NCBI RefSeq assembly: GCF_029029505.1
Contig: NZ_JAKJSD010000002.1
Coordinates: 248,001-312,000 of the forward strand
Length of the DNA: 64,000 bases
Direction: 5' to 3'
From: Ancylomarina sp. DW003
Lineage (GTDB): Bacteria > Bacteroidota > Bacteroidia > Bacteroidales > Marinifilaceae
In this document: piece by piece, positions 1 through 9,361 of the stretch
How the letters are laid out: every line of letters begins with the position of its first letter
How positions within the stretch are numbered: the first letter of the stretch is position 1
Made by a program: the position numbers and the translations under genes
Notes under the pieces: generated by a model
Told to the model about the DNA's origin: nothing
The model's database searches: none
Seen by the model: only the letters and a program-made list of their open reading frames with translations

Positions 1-177
1 GCCCGATTGTTCCATAACCTGTCGAATCAAATTTTCCAGAGTTTCATCATCCATACGGTGCACCTTCTTCTCCTGATAAAGGCCTGCCTTTTCCAGATAA
101 AAACAATAGGTACAACCCAAATTACAATCTGGTCCGGAAGGTTTAACCAATACCGAATTTAGTTGTTTTTTTATCAT
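1..177 (-). CDS. Anaerobic sulfatase-maturating enzyme, radical SAM (N-terminal part only)
   Basis: Only the first 59 codons are in the window; the gene runs off the left edge. The frame opens with ATG at 177-175 and carries the radical-SAM cluster motif CNLGCTYC (Cys18, Cys22, Cys25) followed by FYLEK, the arrangement typical of anSME enzymes. These enzymes oxidise the active-site Cys of sulfatases to formylglycine in the cytoplasm, using SAM and a 4Fe-4S cluster. All three sulfatases in this window have Cys rather than Ser at that position, so a local maturase makes sense. Another radical-SAM peptide-modifying enzyme is possible, but the FYLEK context and the sulfatase neighbours favour anSME. 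Confidence 0.85.
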   Translation of the reverse strand, partial: MIKKQLNSVLVKPSGPDCNLGCTYCFYLEKAGLYQEKKVHRMDDETLENLIRQVMEQSG

Positions 178-332
178 GTGATCTAATATTCAAATTTCAG
201 TAACTTCTCTAGTCATTTTACAGCAGTCTGTCAGATATGCTTTGCTTTCACGATTCTTGTGATTGGTATAAGTTTCCTGAGTATGAGCAGACAGTCTACT
301 CACCCCAGGTTCAACAATAAACTTTTGACGTT

Positions 333-980
333 TTATACTTCAAGAACTAGTTTCCCAAAAGAAGATGGAATATGAAAATCAGGCTTCTCTACTTCCGGGT
401 TAACCCATGATATCCACCTTAAATTTGCTGCATTGTTTTCTTCTGGCAGGCTCATGCAATATCCACGATACAAGCCAGCTTCAAGTTGATTATTTTTCAA
501 CACTCCCAATTCTTTCAAAGAATCTAAACTGATAGAACCTTCCACAACATAGATATCCTTTTTTTTCGAAGCTTTTATGCTTAAGTTACCTGTTTGAGGC
601 CACTGCCATTCGTAATCAAAGTCACGATAATATCTGGTTGTATAATCCAATACTCGTCCTCTAGCATCCATCTCTAAGCAGTAGTATGGATTCAATTTGT
701 CATCTTGTCTGAAAAATATTTCAACACGGTCAGAATCTACCACTTCCATCTTATGATTTTCCCTCACATAAGTTAAAACATTATCATCCTGAACATCAAA
801 TCTAAAATAAAAGTTTTCATCATCGTAGAGAGCTCGGAAAGTTGTTTTTAGCGCCTCCTCATTCTCCCAAGGGAATGAAAAATCCGAATTAATATTTGCC
901 TGTTCCCAAACTGGATTCATAATTGTTCCTTCAACCGTTAGTTGATTGGATGCTATTTTTTTTACATTATATATTTTCAT
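333..980 (-). CDS. CBM9-like carbohydrate-binding domain protein
   Basis: This is a single-domain protein of about 215 residues. It resembles the carbohydrate-binding family 9-like proteins of Bacteroidota, with an NPVWEQA start, an FRALYDDENFYFRFDV strand pair, a DRVEIFF segment and the late LRWISWVNPEVEKPDFH segment. I chose ATG 980-978 (MKIYNVKK) over the longer frame starting at 1073, because the extra 31 residues have no family-like character. No signal peptide is visible from this start. It probably binds or accompanies a carbohydrate-active system, but no catalytic role can be read. It lies between the maturase and a sulfatase on the same strand. Confidence 0.7.
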   Translation of the reverse strand: MKIYNVKKIASNQLTVEGTIMNPVWEQANINSDFSFPWENEEALKTTFRALYDDENFYFRFDVQDDNVLTYVRENHKMEVVDSDRVEIFFRQDDKLNPYYCLEMDARGRVLDYTTRYYRDFDYEWQWPQTGNLSIKASKKKDIYVVEGSISLDSLKELGVLKNNQLEAGLYRGYCMSLPEENNAANLRWISWVNPEVEKPDFHIPSSFGKLVLEV

Positions 981-1167
981 AAAATATGTTTCGAAGTAAT
1001 TGGTAAAAGCTTGAATGCATAAAATCCTCCAACCTAACTCCATCTTAGAGTGGATTTTCCATATATGCTTCAAAGTTACAATGACAATCGTAAAAAAGTT
1101 CCAGATGTAATCTTTTTACCAACTACAAAAGAACATTTTTCTCTTTCAAAAATAATCTATCTAGTTT

Positions 1168-2751
1168 TTATGATGCTGGTAGTAATTTTCTCCAGGTATC
1201 TTGATTCCACTCCACAGGTTTTTCCATCGTTAAAATCCATTTATCAAAAGCAGTTTTCATCTTTTTCACTTTATGAGGAAACTCAGAAACTAAATTCTTT
1301 GATTCGCCCGGGTCCTGTTTGATATTATATAGTTCGTAATAATCTCCCACAGGATAGTAGTGCAACATATAATCACCTTCTAAAACGGTTCCTGCAGGAT
1401 CAGAAACATTCTCTTTATACTTACTTATAGGAAATTGATCTTTAACTTTACTTCCTTGTACAAAAGCTGTATAATCATTCCAAAAGCCTAAATTAATATC
1501 ACTCCAATGATAAGCTTGTGTTCCTGCCCAAAACAATTGTCTATCATTCGAAGGGCTTTTTTCACCTTTTAGTGTTCTCGTCAAATCTATTCCATCAAGA
1601 TTACTGGGTATCTCAATACCTGCTTCTGTCAATACTGTTGGTAACAAATCCATCGCTGAAACATTATCTGTAACAACAAGACCTTTTTTGTATTTTGCAG
1701 GATACCAGGCAAACATTGGTACATGAACCCCACCTTGAAACATCAGCCCTTTATTTCCTTTAAAAGCCCCATTTAGTGGCAAGGGAGAATCTACAACTGC
1801 CCCATTATCACTAACAAATAATATTATGGTGTTGTCGTCTAAGTTTAATTCTTCTAGCTTACTTACAATCTTACCTACGCCATCGTCAACGGCAGCAAGT
1901 GTTGCGTAATAATTATCAACCTCAGGATTCCCTGTATTAAATCGTTGATATTTTCTTGGTGCACGCTCTTCCAATGGTATATGAGGAGCGTTATACGACA
2001 GGTATATGAAGAATGGATTTTCTTTATTTTTTTCAATGTACTCCAAAGTCTCGTCTGTAAATTCTTCGGTTATATATCCCTGAGATTTGACATGATCGTA
2101 ATCTCGAAACAAACTCGTAGCATTATAATAGTTACTGCCATGATAATTAAACCCAAAGTAATAATCGAATCCTTTATTTAATGGGTGCTGATCATTTACG
2201 CAACCATAAATGCAATCTCGATGATAGTCTCTGGTTCTATCTGCAAGAGAGTCAATTGTCAGTTCACCTAAGTGCCATTTACCAATCATAGCGGTTTTAT
2301 AACCATTCTCATGAAATGTTTCTGATAAGAATACCTCTTCAGGTTTTACACCAGCTTCAGCATCATAATTATTATAAATGCCAAAACGTTGAGTATACCG
2401 TCCGGTTAGTAAAGCTGCACGGGATGGAGCACAGGTAGTAGAGGCAACAAAGGCATTGGTAAATTTGACACCTTCATTGGCCAACTTAACTGTATTGGGC
2501 ATAGCCGTTTGAGCTGCCTTATAAGCCTCCTCAACCGAAGTTCTATACCTTTTAGTAACAGTTGTATTAGCAAGTTGCTCCTGACTATATGAATTCGGAT
2601 CAAAATTTAACTGTCCATATCCCTGATCATCAGTTATAATCACAATTACATTAGGTTTTTCCTGCAAATCATGGCTTTTGGTATCAGTTCCTACTGTGCA
2701 AGCGGCTAACATTACAGGCCATACTGCATGAATTGTATTTGAAAATTTCAC
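1168..2751 (-). CDS. Sulfatase (S1/arylsulfatase family), lipoprotein
   Basis: This 527-residue sulfatase would hydrolyse a sulfate ester on a sugar of the target glycan. The formylglycine signature is CAPSRAALLTG with Cys107. Metal-site residues are visible in the N-terminal IITDDQGYG (about 40-47) and the later FVSDNGAV motif. The N-terminus ends in LAAC (Cys18), a lipobox, so it is probably anchored to a periplasmic or surface membrane leaflet. It uses a different export route from the two Tat-type sulfatases at 16.3 and 18.0 kb. The S1 subfamily, and so the sulfate position cleaved, cannot be read by eye. It lies downstream of the beta-helix protein on the same strand. Confidence 0.88.
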   Translation of the reverse strand: MKFSNTIHAVWPVMLAACTVGTDTKSHDLQEKPNVIVIITDDQGYGQLNFDPNSYSQEQLANTTVTKRYRTSVEEAYKAAQTAMPNTVKLANEGVKFTNAFVASTTCAPSRAALLTGRYTQRFGIYNNYDAEAGVKPEEVFLSETFHENGYKTAMIGKWHLGELTIDSLADRTRDYHRDCIYGCVNDQHPLNKGFDYYFGFNYHGSNYYNATSLFRDYDHVKSQGYITEEFTDETLEYIEKNKENPFFIYLSYNAPHIPLEERAPRKYQRFNTGNPEVDNYYATLAAVDDGVGKIVSKLEELNLDDNTIILFVSDNGAVVDSPLPLNGAFKGNKGLMFQGGVHVPMFAWYPAKYKKGLVVTDNVSAMDLLPTVLTEAGIEIPSNLDGIDLTRTLKGEKSPSNDRQLFWAGTQAYHWSDINLGFWNDYTAFVQGSKVKDQFPISKYKENVSDPAGTVLEGDYMLHYYPVGDYYELYNIKQDPGESKNLVSEFPHKVKKMKTAFDKWILTMEKPVEWNQDTWRKLLPAS

Positions 2752-2841
2752 ACTTTTTTTAGATTAAATTAGAATTTTGTTTAATTTGTTCTTAATGCTA
2801 AATAGGTATACAAATAAAGCTTGTATTATTCAATTTGAGTA

Positions 2842-2883
2842 ATCCCACTCTAAATTTCATAAGTATCAAATTTAGGGTGGGAT
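2842..2883. terminator. Intergenic hairpin, likely terminator
   Basis: Two 16-nt arms (2842-2857 and 2868-2883) pair with one G-T wobble around a 10-nt loop. It lies just after the stop codon of the minus-strand beta-helix gene and before the sulfatase. There is no clear U-tract on the minus strand, so it may stabilise a 3' end rather than terminate by itself. Confidence 0.55.
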
Positions 2884-2905
2884 AAAATTTTAGCAATTCA
2901 AATTT

Positions 2906-4129
2906 TTAATAATTTCCTGTATTTGCAATGCCTGCCAACAAATACAGACCGTCACAATCGTTAAGAAAAACGCCTCCATTATAAGTCGTTCCCTTATAAG
3001 TATGACTACTATTAAAGTTAGATACATTTATCTTTCGGGTTCTTATAAAAATTGAGCCATTAGGTAATTCATTGCCACTAATCACAATCGATTCTTCATC
3101 GAGTGATGGACTCTCTTTCCAAAAACCGATACCATGATAAAGGTCTTGTGCTGATGAGCTAACTGTTATTTGATTATCCAGTACTTTCACATTTTTCAGG
3201 AATGGATGGGCTGTTGGTTTGTTATAAGCGTATAATAAAACACCTGATGTTTCAAATGTATTATCTTTTATTAGTAACCCCTCTCCATTACGGGCTTTCA
3301 CTGCCCCTCCACATGCTTCTGCCGGCCAACCGCTAACTGTATTTTGAACAATTTCCAGGTTGGTAAAAGAATGGGCATAAATACCATGATCTGTTTCGCT
3401 TACATTAATCCAATTAAGTTCCCTTCTAATGGTATTTTCTTTAATTAATGTTTCGTTTCCATTTTCATTTATTGCTGTTGTAAAATACCCTTCAAATTGA
3501 TTATTTGTAAATTGATTGTTACTGGATCCTAACTTGTTATAAATGCCACGTCCACTATTTCCTATTTCTCGTTTAAACTCACACAAGTTTACCGTACAAT
3601 TTGTCCCTCTTAAAAATTCAAGATAGGCGTCTTTCAAATACTTTTTATCAGTAGCAGGCTTTCTTTTTCCTTTACTGAACCGACAGTTTTCGAATGTAAC
3701 ATTACTTACATCTACAATTTTGAAACGAATATTGTTAAATTCTATTCCTGAAAAGACGACGCCAGTTAATTCAGTCCCATAAAGCAGTTCAAGTAACTCT
3801 GTTCTTCCTGTAGGTGCTTTAAAAACAGGTTTCAAACCTGCTCCTGAAAACTGAATAGAGATATTAGGTTTTACAGATAGTTTTCCTGTAATTTCATAAG
3901 TTCCGGTTTGTACTTGCACTACATCTCCTGCCGATGCTGCATTTAAAACAGAATTTATAGCTGCAAAATCCATTCCCGGGTCGATGGTTAAATTCGCTAC
4001 TGATTTCACCCTTGATGCCGGAGCTAGAGTATGATCAACTTGCTCTTCTAAGTCTGCTTTTTCACATGCATTAAGAGACATCATAGCCACTGCAAATAAA
4101 AGCATCAAAACTTTTACTGATTTTTTCAT
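2906..4129 (-). CDS. Right-handed beta-helix lipoprotein, possible polysaccharide lyase
   Basis: The 407-residue product starts with a lipoprotein signal (MSLNAC, Cys22). It then shows repeated beta-helix rungs such as GVVFSGIEFNNIRF, NVTFENCRF, NNQFTNNQF, LIKENTIRR, LEIVQNTVSG, LLIKDNTFE and VKVLDNQI. The opening DPGMDFAAINSVLNAASAGDVVQVQTG is the usual start of PL6/chondroitinase-B-like and related parallel beta-helix enzymes. Its position next to an ABC-type lyase and a sulfatase suggests a lyase acting on the same glycan, but I cannot point to a proven catalytic Lys/Arg pair. A non-catalytic surface beta-helix protein is an alternative. Family level (PL6, PL29 or other) is open. Confidence 0.7.
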   Translation of the reverse strand: MKKSVKVLMLLFAVAMMSLNACEKADLEEQVDHTLAPASRVKSVANLTIDPGMDFAAINSVLNAASAGDVVQVQTGTYEITGKLSVKPNISIQFSGAGLKPVFKAPTGRTELLELLYGTELTGVVFSGIEFNNIRFKIVDVSNVTFENCRFSKGKRKPATDKKYLKDAYLEFLRGTNCTVNLCEFKREIGNSGRGIYNKLGSSNNQFTNNQFEGYFTTAINENGNETLIKENTIRRELNWINVSETDHGIYAHSFTNLEIVQNTVSGWPAEACGGAVKARNGEGLLIKDNTFETSGVLLYAYNKPTAHPFLKNVKVLDNQITVSSSAQDLYHGIGFWKESPSLDEESIVISGNELPNGSIFIRTRKINVSNFNSSHTYKGTTYNGGVFLNDCDGLYLLAGIANTGNY

Positions 4130-4225
4130 AAGATTTCATTTGTAATTTTAGATTTACTCCATTGATATATTAACAAATATTCGAAGCATCAGATTATTTT
4201 ACTCTACTCAAAAAAGGACACGTCT

Positions 4226-7200
4226 TTACTTTAGCACTAGTTTTTTCGAAGTGCTTTGCCCATTCATTTGTAATCGGACAATAAATACACCTGTTTCATT
4301 GGGTATATCCAATTGCAATTCTGTTGAATCTTTATAAGGAGAAGAAACCAGAATCCTACCCATTAGATCAAATACCTGAACTCTTGTATCAGGAGGAGGT
4401 AATTTTGTCGATCTTAAAACAACCTTTCCATTGCTCCCATATATAAAAACTTCCTCATCATCGGTTAAATCAGATAAGCCAGTCACTAAAGTGCTAAATG
4501 TATCAGACGAATAAACATCTGAAACATTACCTACCAAATCTTTAGCAACAGCGTGTAATGTGAAAGATTCGCCCTTCTTCAGTTCGGTCAAATCTCCCTG
4601 CCATAATTCATTTTCATTACAATCGGCATAACCATTCTTTAGAGCTCCTACTCCTCCTATAACATCTTCCGCTTCAGGAATAAAATCATCAACTCCATTC
4701 AGATACCAATATAATGCCCCACTCTCATTACTCCCTATTTCTATTTTTGCAGAAGATTCTTTTATATCATCTACATTTATCTGATAGATAACAGGTGAAA
4801 TATTATCTGATAGAGCATCTTTTTTTTTCAACTTTAATTCTTGCGGAATGCCATCTTTTAGTTTGAATTGAATCTGTGTTTGCTGACTTTCTGTTGAGAT
4901 AATTTCCCCTTTGGAATTCTGACCAATAATTTCCCAATTCCCTTTTAGTGTCAGAACGATTACAGATTCCTGACTTGGCTTTGCTGAGGTGTATGCTACC
5001 TCAGGAAAATGAAGGTCAGGATCACAGATGCTTAAGCTCAACTCTTCCTTATCAGAAGACGCTTTAATCATAACCAGACCAGGAGCCGTTATTTGTTTCA
5101 CAAACTCGTCGCTTAATTCTGTGTTCTGATCAAAGAAGACATAAGCTGTGGTATTCGTTTCTCTATCCCAAACAATATGTGCGTTTTTGTCTTGCTGTAA
5201 AACTTTATATGCTACAGTTTCCTTATCATTCATTTTATTCGAAAACTCCTGAACAGCCTGTACACTCGAATTGGGTAGCAATACATATTCATAGCTTGAA
5301 TCTGAAGGAGAAGCACCATGATTAATCCAGGCCGTAGCAAAATCACCCTGAGTATTCGCTCTTGTTTTATTATGACGTGAATCTTGCGTTGAACGAGTAA
5401 TATTTATGTCGGTACCTGCTTTTATCCAATAAGCATTACCAACAGGATCAACCAACCAATGGCTTTTATCTGAACTCAAATTCTGATCCAACGGAAAGTT
5501 TGTAATCGCGTTGTTACTGTCCACATAAGTGGCATCAGGTTGATTATTCAAGTTAACCTGAAATAAAGTTGTTTCAGTATTGTATTGAGAATTTGAGTTT
5601 GAAATATCAGACCCTAAGCAGATGATACGATTATCGAAACAGAATACCGATTTATTAGCCTGATGGTCCGCGGTAAAGTTAGTTCTGTTTTTCTCTCTCA
5701 ATTTCATTCCAAAGATTCCATTCTCACCATTAAGATTGGATGCTCCCGTAAAACCTTCATTCGATTTCTCCATTAAAGTCCCGGAAAGGGGACTCTCCAA
5801 TAAGTCTAATGGCAAATGAATACTGGTTGCTCCCGGGTACCTGTTCCAGTCCCAGCCATTTTGTACAAAGCCACTTTCGGTAGCATTTACTTTGTTACCA
5901 GAGCCAATTACCTGAACAGTACCATAGCTCTGATAACGACCATATCGATTGTCTTTGGTGTAGATTTCAGATCCCCAAACATGCTTGTTGTAGCCCTTAA
6001 CACTCACCATCCAGCTATCACGACGATGAATACCCAGTGCCCCATAATTGTAAGTGTAGTTACCTTCAGGTGCAGCTTCAGCTGTAATTCCCAAGGCAGT
6101 AAACTCCTGCTTAAATTTTGTATTGGAAGCTACAAGGCGCATATAAGATGCAGCCATTTTGTTCCAGACATCAGCTTTTGTATGCGGGTTGCCAGATTTA
6201 GCTAAATAAGCAAAGGCATTTATCGTTCCGGTACTTATGGATCCGAAAAGAGGGTGACGACCACAAATTCCAAATCCCCAATCCAAATGATTGGAATAGT
6301 TTCGCATAGTCAGTAAGGCTTTTCCAAAATTGATTCTTGCTTCATCAGATAGCGCGAAACAAGTTCCATTTACAAATCTTAGAAAGTTTCCAATTCCTGC
6401 ATAGCCTCCCTTGCTGTATGCAGGATACAAACCTCCATGATGAAAACCAGAACCATCTTCTTTAATTCCCCCCATACTGCCTGGTACTATCTTTAAAGAG
6501 ATATCCATCCATCGTTTTATCAACTTCATTTCCCTTGCTTTCTCCGGCGTATCATCCATGGCCATTACAGCAATCATACGAGGTATTATAGTTGTGTTCC
6601 AACTGTCCATTAAGCCCTGTAGAGTTCCTACTTCAGGTTCAATTCTGTACTCCTGAACACCTGTCCAATATTTAAGCATAGCGACAACCTCATCTAATTT
6701 TCCATCTTCTTTCAAAGCATCTTTCATCAGGAAAATAGCAGGAGGAAATTCTCTAAAATTGTAGCCGTAATGATGATTAGTCCCCATTCCACTTCCCACA
6801 TTCAAACCTTGATCCATCACATAGTCCAACAAATCGTAAAACATTTGTTTCGCCTCAGAGTCCTGATGATGATGCCAAACTTGAGCCAGATCTTCCAAAA
6901 CAGGTCCCACCTGATCCATTCTAACATCATTTAAAGTCTTATCATATTCGTCATCGCTCACATAAGGGCGCCCTGTTACCTGTTTACCATTTCGCTTAAT
7001 TTTAAATGCCTGAAATGCACTTTTAACCGAAGCTATCTTACTGCTACCTGGCGAACTTCCCTGATACGCACTTGTCATTTCTGACTTAATAGAATCAAAA
7101 GCTTCTTGCTCTTCCGAACTTACTACAGATTCCAGTGAAACATCATGTGAATAGGAATCATACCAATGCCAAAGTGCGGCCCAATGATTCTCATTCATCT

Positions 7201-7762
7201 TAGGGTTAATAAAAGGCAATTGCTTGTCTGGTGTAACACGATCGTGAATTCGTTTGGATGGAAACATCATGCGATCAAAGAAAAGACTTCCGGAAGCCAC
7301 ATCAGTGGGGGCAGTCACCTTCATATAATCCAGATCTTTTCGCGATTTAGGACCACTCATATCCTCATCGAACCGTATCCAACAAGCTCTCCATCCTTTA
7401 AAATTAATCCCATATTCAAACTCGTACGCCATAGTGCTTCCCTTTCCAAACTGAAAGCTTATTTTTTTGTCCAGAGCTGTTTCGTTATATATCCATAACA
7501 TTAAACCACCCTTATAAGTATTTAAAGCCGTTTGCATATTAGGAGGATTCATTACAGTCAAGCTGCATCCTTGTGTCCAGTCCCATCTGAGCGATTCACT
7601 TCCTAATTTATAATGGTCGGTACTCATACTTAAACTCGCACCATTATTAGTACTCCAGGTATCAGGCACCTCTGTTTCCAAACCGATATACTGTGCTTGA
7701 ACTTCTGTATTAAAAAAACAAAGTTTCAAGAAAATAAGAAGTAAAATCTGACGCATTATCAT
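4226..7762 (-). CDS. PL8 chondroitinase-ABC-like lyase with T9SS sorting tail
   Basis: This 1178-residue secreted lyase should cleave hexosaminyl-uronate bonds by beta-elimination, giving 4,5-unsaturated disaccharides. A signal peptide (about 1-24) is followed by a beta-sandwich domain (about 30-190), the helical catalytic toroid and the PL8 beta domains. The four chondroitinase ABC catalytic residues have counterparts: His442 in FHHGGLYPAY, Tyr449, Arg502 in CGRHP and Glu599 in SEIYTKDNRYGRYQ. Residues about 1105-1178 form a Por-type sorting domain ending in KKLVLK, so the enzyme is probably exported by the type IX system to the cell surface or released. It is longer than the paralogue at 13.2 kb mainly because of an extra region and this tail. 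Confidence 0.92.
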   Translation of the reverse strand: MIMRQILLLIFLKLCFFNTEVQAQYIGLETEVPDTWSTNNGASLSMSTDHYKLGSESLRWDWTQGCSLTVMNPPNMQTALNTYKGGLMLWIYNETALDKKISFQFGKGSTMAYEFEYGINFKGWRACWIRFDEDMSGPKSRKDLDYMKVTAPTDVASGSLFFDRMMFPSKRIHDRVTPDKQLPFINPKMNENHWAALWHWYDSYSHDVSLESVVSSEEQEAFDSIKSEMTSAYQGSSPGSSKIASVKSAFQAFKIKRNGKQVTGRPYVSDDEYDKTLNDVRMDQVGPVLEDLAQVWHHHQDSEAKQMFYDLLDYVMDQGLNVGSGMGTNHHYGYNFREFPPAIFLMKDALKEDGKLDEVVAMLKYWTGVQEYRIEPEVGTLQGLMDSWNTTIIPRMIAVMAMDDTPEKAREMKLIKRWMDISLKIVPGSMGGIKEDGSGFHHGGLYPAYSKGGYAGIGNFLRFVNGTCFALSDEARINFGKALLTMRNYSNHLDWGFGICGRHPLFGSISTGTINAFAYLAKSGNPHTKADVWNKMAASYMRLVASNTKFKQEFTALGITAEAAPEGNYTYNYGALGIHRRDSWMVSVKGYNKHVWGSEIYTKDNRYGRYQSYGTVQVIGSGNKVNATESGFVQNGWDWNRYPGATSIHLPLDLLESPLSGTLMEKSNEGFTGASNLNGENGIFGMKLREKNRTNFTADHQANKSVFCFDNRIICLGSDISNSNSQYNTETTLFQVNLNNQPDATYVDSNNAITNFPLDQNLSSDKSHWLVDPVGNAYWIKAGTDINITRSTQDSRHNKTRANTQGDFATAWINHGASPSDSSYEYVLLPNSSVQAVQEFSNKMNDKETVAYKVLQQDKNAHIVWDRETNTTAYVFFDQNTELSDEFVKQITAPGLVMIKASSDKEELSLSICDPDLHFPEVAYTSAKPSQESVIVLTLKGNWEIIGQNSKGEIISTESQQTQIQFKLKDGIPQELKLKKKDALSDNISPVIYQINVDDIKESSAKIEIGSNESGALYWYLNGVDDFIPEAEDVIGGVGALKNGYADCNENELWQGDLTELKKGESFTLHAVAKDLVGNVSDVYSSDTFSTLVTGLSDLTDDEEVFIYGSNGKVVLRSTKLPPPDTRVQVFDLMGRILVSSPYKDSTELQLDIPNETGVFIVRLQMNGQSTSKKLVLK

Positions 7763-7902
7763 TTGTTATTAGCTTAATTAGAATTAAAAAGAGACTTTAG
7801 TAATTCCAGGTTTCTTTTCCGGAATATTTTACTATTCAACTCGATTGTAGCATGGTTTTGTTTTTACTCTCTACGATACAGTTGCGATAGTTTTTCATTA
7901 AT

Positions 7903-8043
7903 TTAAAGCATTACACGAATGACTTTCTCACAGAACAGCATTAGTATAATAAAGAGTAGAATTATATCTCCCAGTCGTTTTTGTGTATTTTCCTTAATCA
8001 TATAGTCATGTCCTATTACTTCCTCATTGATAAGTGTAATCAT
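7903..8043 (-). CDS. Possible 46-aa single-span membrane peptide
   Basis: An open frame of 46 codons (ATG 8043-8041, TAA 7905-7903) encodes a short polar N-terminus, then a hydrophobic stretch (DIILLFIILMLFC) and a basic end. It occupies most of the 304-nt gap between the ABC-type lyase and the DUF6250-like gene, on their strand. No homologue is recognised and no strong ribosome site is visible. It could be a small membrane peptide or chance coding in AT-rich sequence. The rest of the gap (7763-7902) holds nothing I recognise. Confidence 0.25.
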   Translation of the reverse strand: MITLINEEVIGHDYMIKENTQKRLGDIILLFIILMLFCEKVIRVML

Positions 8044-8066
8044 CAATCCACTTCATCACACTTGAT

Positions 8067-8801
8067 TTATTTCTTCTTTTCGATACGATAAACCTTAAAG
8101 TCATCAATCGTCATATGGTTTTCAATAGTTCTAATACCAAACCAACCTTGAGTATATGGTGATTCATCGTGAAAATCATAAACCAATTTATTATCTCTGT
8201 AAAACTGCACCTGATTTCCCATAACTACCAATTGGATTTTACAAGTCTTATTGGGGAAAATCAAATCCTTTTTACCTTCCAAATCGTGTTCGGGTAAAAG
8301 CGGCTTATTTCCTTTTCCATCATATCGTCTAAATCGGGTTTTGGTATTGTTGTGACCACCTAAACCAACATAATACAGTTGCAATGTATCGTAATCGTGA
8401 AACATGCCCGATGCTTTTCTTGGTGAATCAAATAAATCATCAACATTTCGGGGATCACTAGCCATCCAAAAGCAATTCATATCACTAGCTCTATCGTTAG
8501 GACCATCATTACTGATAACAGTTGCATTGTATTCAATTAGGATATTGCCTTCAAACTTATGCTTACACCAAACAGTAGCTCCTTTAGGAACATCAATTTC
8601 AAGACGCTCTTTATTTACACCTACCCTATTCCCCGATTCGGCCTGCAATTCGACAATCCAATCCTTTGAATCATTCGAATTAAAGTCGTCCTGATAGAGC
8701 AATGTCTTTTTTGTAAAATTATAATCGACCTGCGATTTCTGAGTGCATGCCTGCATCGTTATTATCAAACTGACAATGACAAGAGTTAAAAACAGTTTCA
8801 T
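8067..8801 (-). CDS. DUF6250-like secreted lipoprotein
   Basis: The 244-residue protein starts best at ATG 8801 (MKLFLTLV). That start gives a clean lipoprotein signal ending in MQAC; the longer frame from 8822 only adds seven residues in front. The body looks like a concanavalin-A-like beta-sandwich of the DUF6250 type: LLYQDDFNSNDSKDWIVE near the start, repeated strands with FWMASDPRN, and a C-terminal GWFGIRTIENHMTIDDFKVYRI. Such proteins accompany glycan-degradation loci and are presumed to bind or cleave carbohydrate, but activity is not known to me. It probably shares a transcript with the downstream lyase. It is structurally reminiscent of the DUF1961 protein at 19.5 kb. Confidence 0.6.
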   Translation of the reverse strand: MKLFLTLVIVSLIITMQACTQKSQVDYNFTKKTLLYQDDFNSNDSKDWIVELQAESGNRVGVNKERLEIDVPKGATVWCKHKFEGNILIEYNATVISNDGPNDRASDMNCFWMASDPRNVDDLFDSPRKASGMFHDYDTLQLYYVGLGGHNNTKTRFRRYDGKGNKPLLPEHDLEGKKDLIFPNKTCKIQLVVMGNQVQFYRDNKLVYDFHDESPYTQGWFGIRTIENHMTIDDFKVYRIEKKK

Positions 8802-9361
8802 CGTGTTTCTTTTATTTAACATTCATAATCTATACGTTTCAGAATAAATAGTTCCGAAAACGATTTCAAGGTAGCCGAAAGAGAGAGCCCTAACAAACCC
8901 TTTCTGTCCCAAAAAAGAATTTTGGAACTTCCAGTTAAATAAAAAAATTGCCATTCATTAATAATCAGCCCTTTACAAAAACTTACAATATCATACGAAC
9001 GATTTTGCACATCTCTTCTAATTAACATCAATATTCATTCTCAACACACTATTATTACTGCAAAACATAGGGTATCAGACCTAACACGAAAGAAACACAT
9101 CTTCAATTCTCTAATTCCTTAAAAAATCAGAACCAGAATTATCCGTACAAAATTAGCCTATCAAATCTGCTCCCAATTCTTTCAGGTAAAGAATTTGACA
9201 CCACAAAACAAAAGACATAAACACCTGATATTCTGAACAAATAAACTTGCCATAAAGAAAAACGTCCCACAATTAACTAAAGACCAATACCCATGACTTG
9301 CAATTCTTAATTTTAGATACAGACCAAGCATATAAATCATATCAAAATATCTAAAACAGAC
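8802..9361. other. Divergent intergenic region between two lyase operons
   Basis: This 560-nt gap separates the minus-strand group (DUF6250-like gene, ABC-type lyase, beta-helix, sulfatase) from the plus-strand group starting with the AC-type lyase. It should hold two divergent promoters, but no convincing TTTG/TAnnTTTG pair stands out. A short dyad CCAAAA-N5-TTTTGG is visible near 8910-8926. No operator core like that at 13161 is present. Short open frames here lack coding character. Confidence 0.5.

Noticed and set aside
1050-1322. Plus-strand frame of 90 codons
   Set aside because: Mostly antisense to the end of the sulfatase gene and without family features.
5816-6205. Plus-strand frame of 129 codons inside the first lyase
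   Set aside because: It is antisense to conserved catalytic sequence of the lyase, whose own frame explains the conservation.
7840-7856. Further LacI-type operator (CAACTCGATTG) before the first lyase
   Set aside because: Only one half-site matches the GCAATCGATT core; the other has an extra base.
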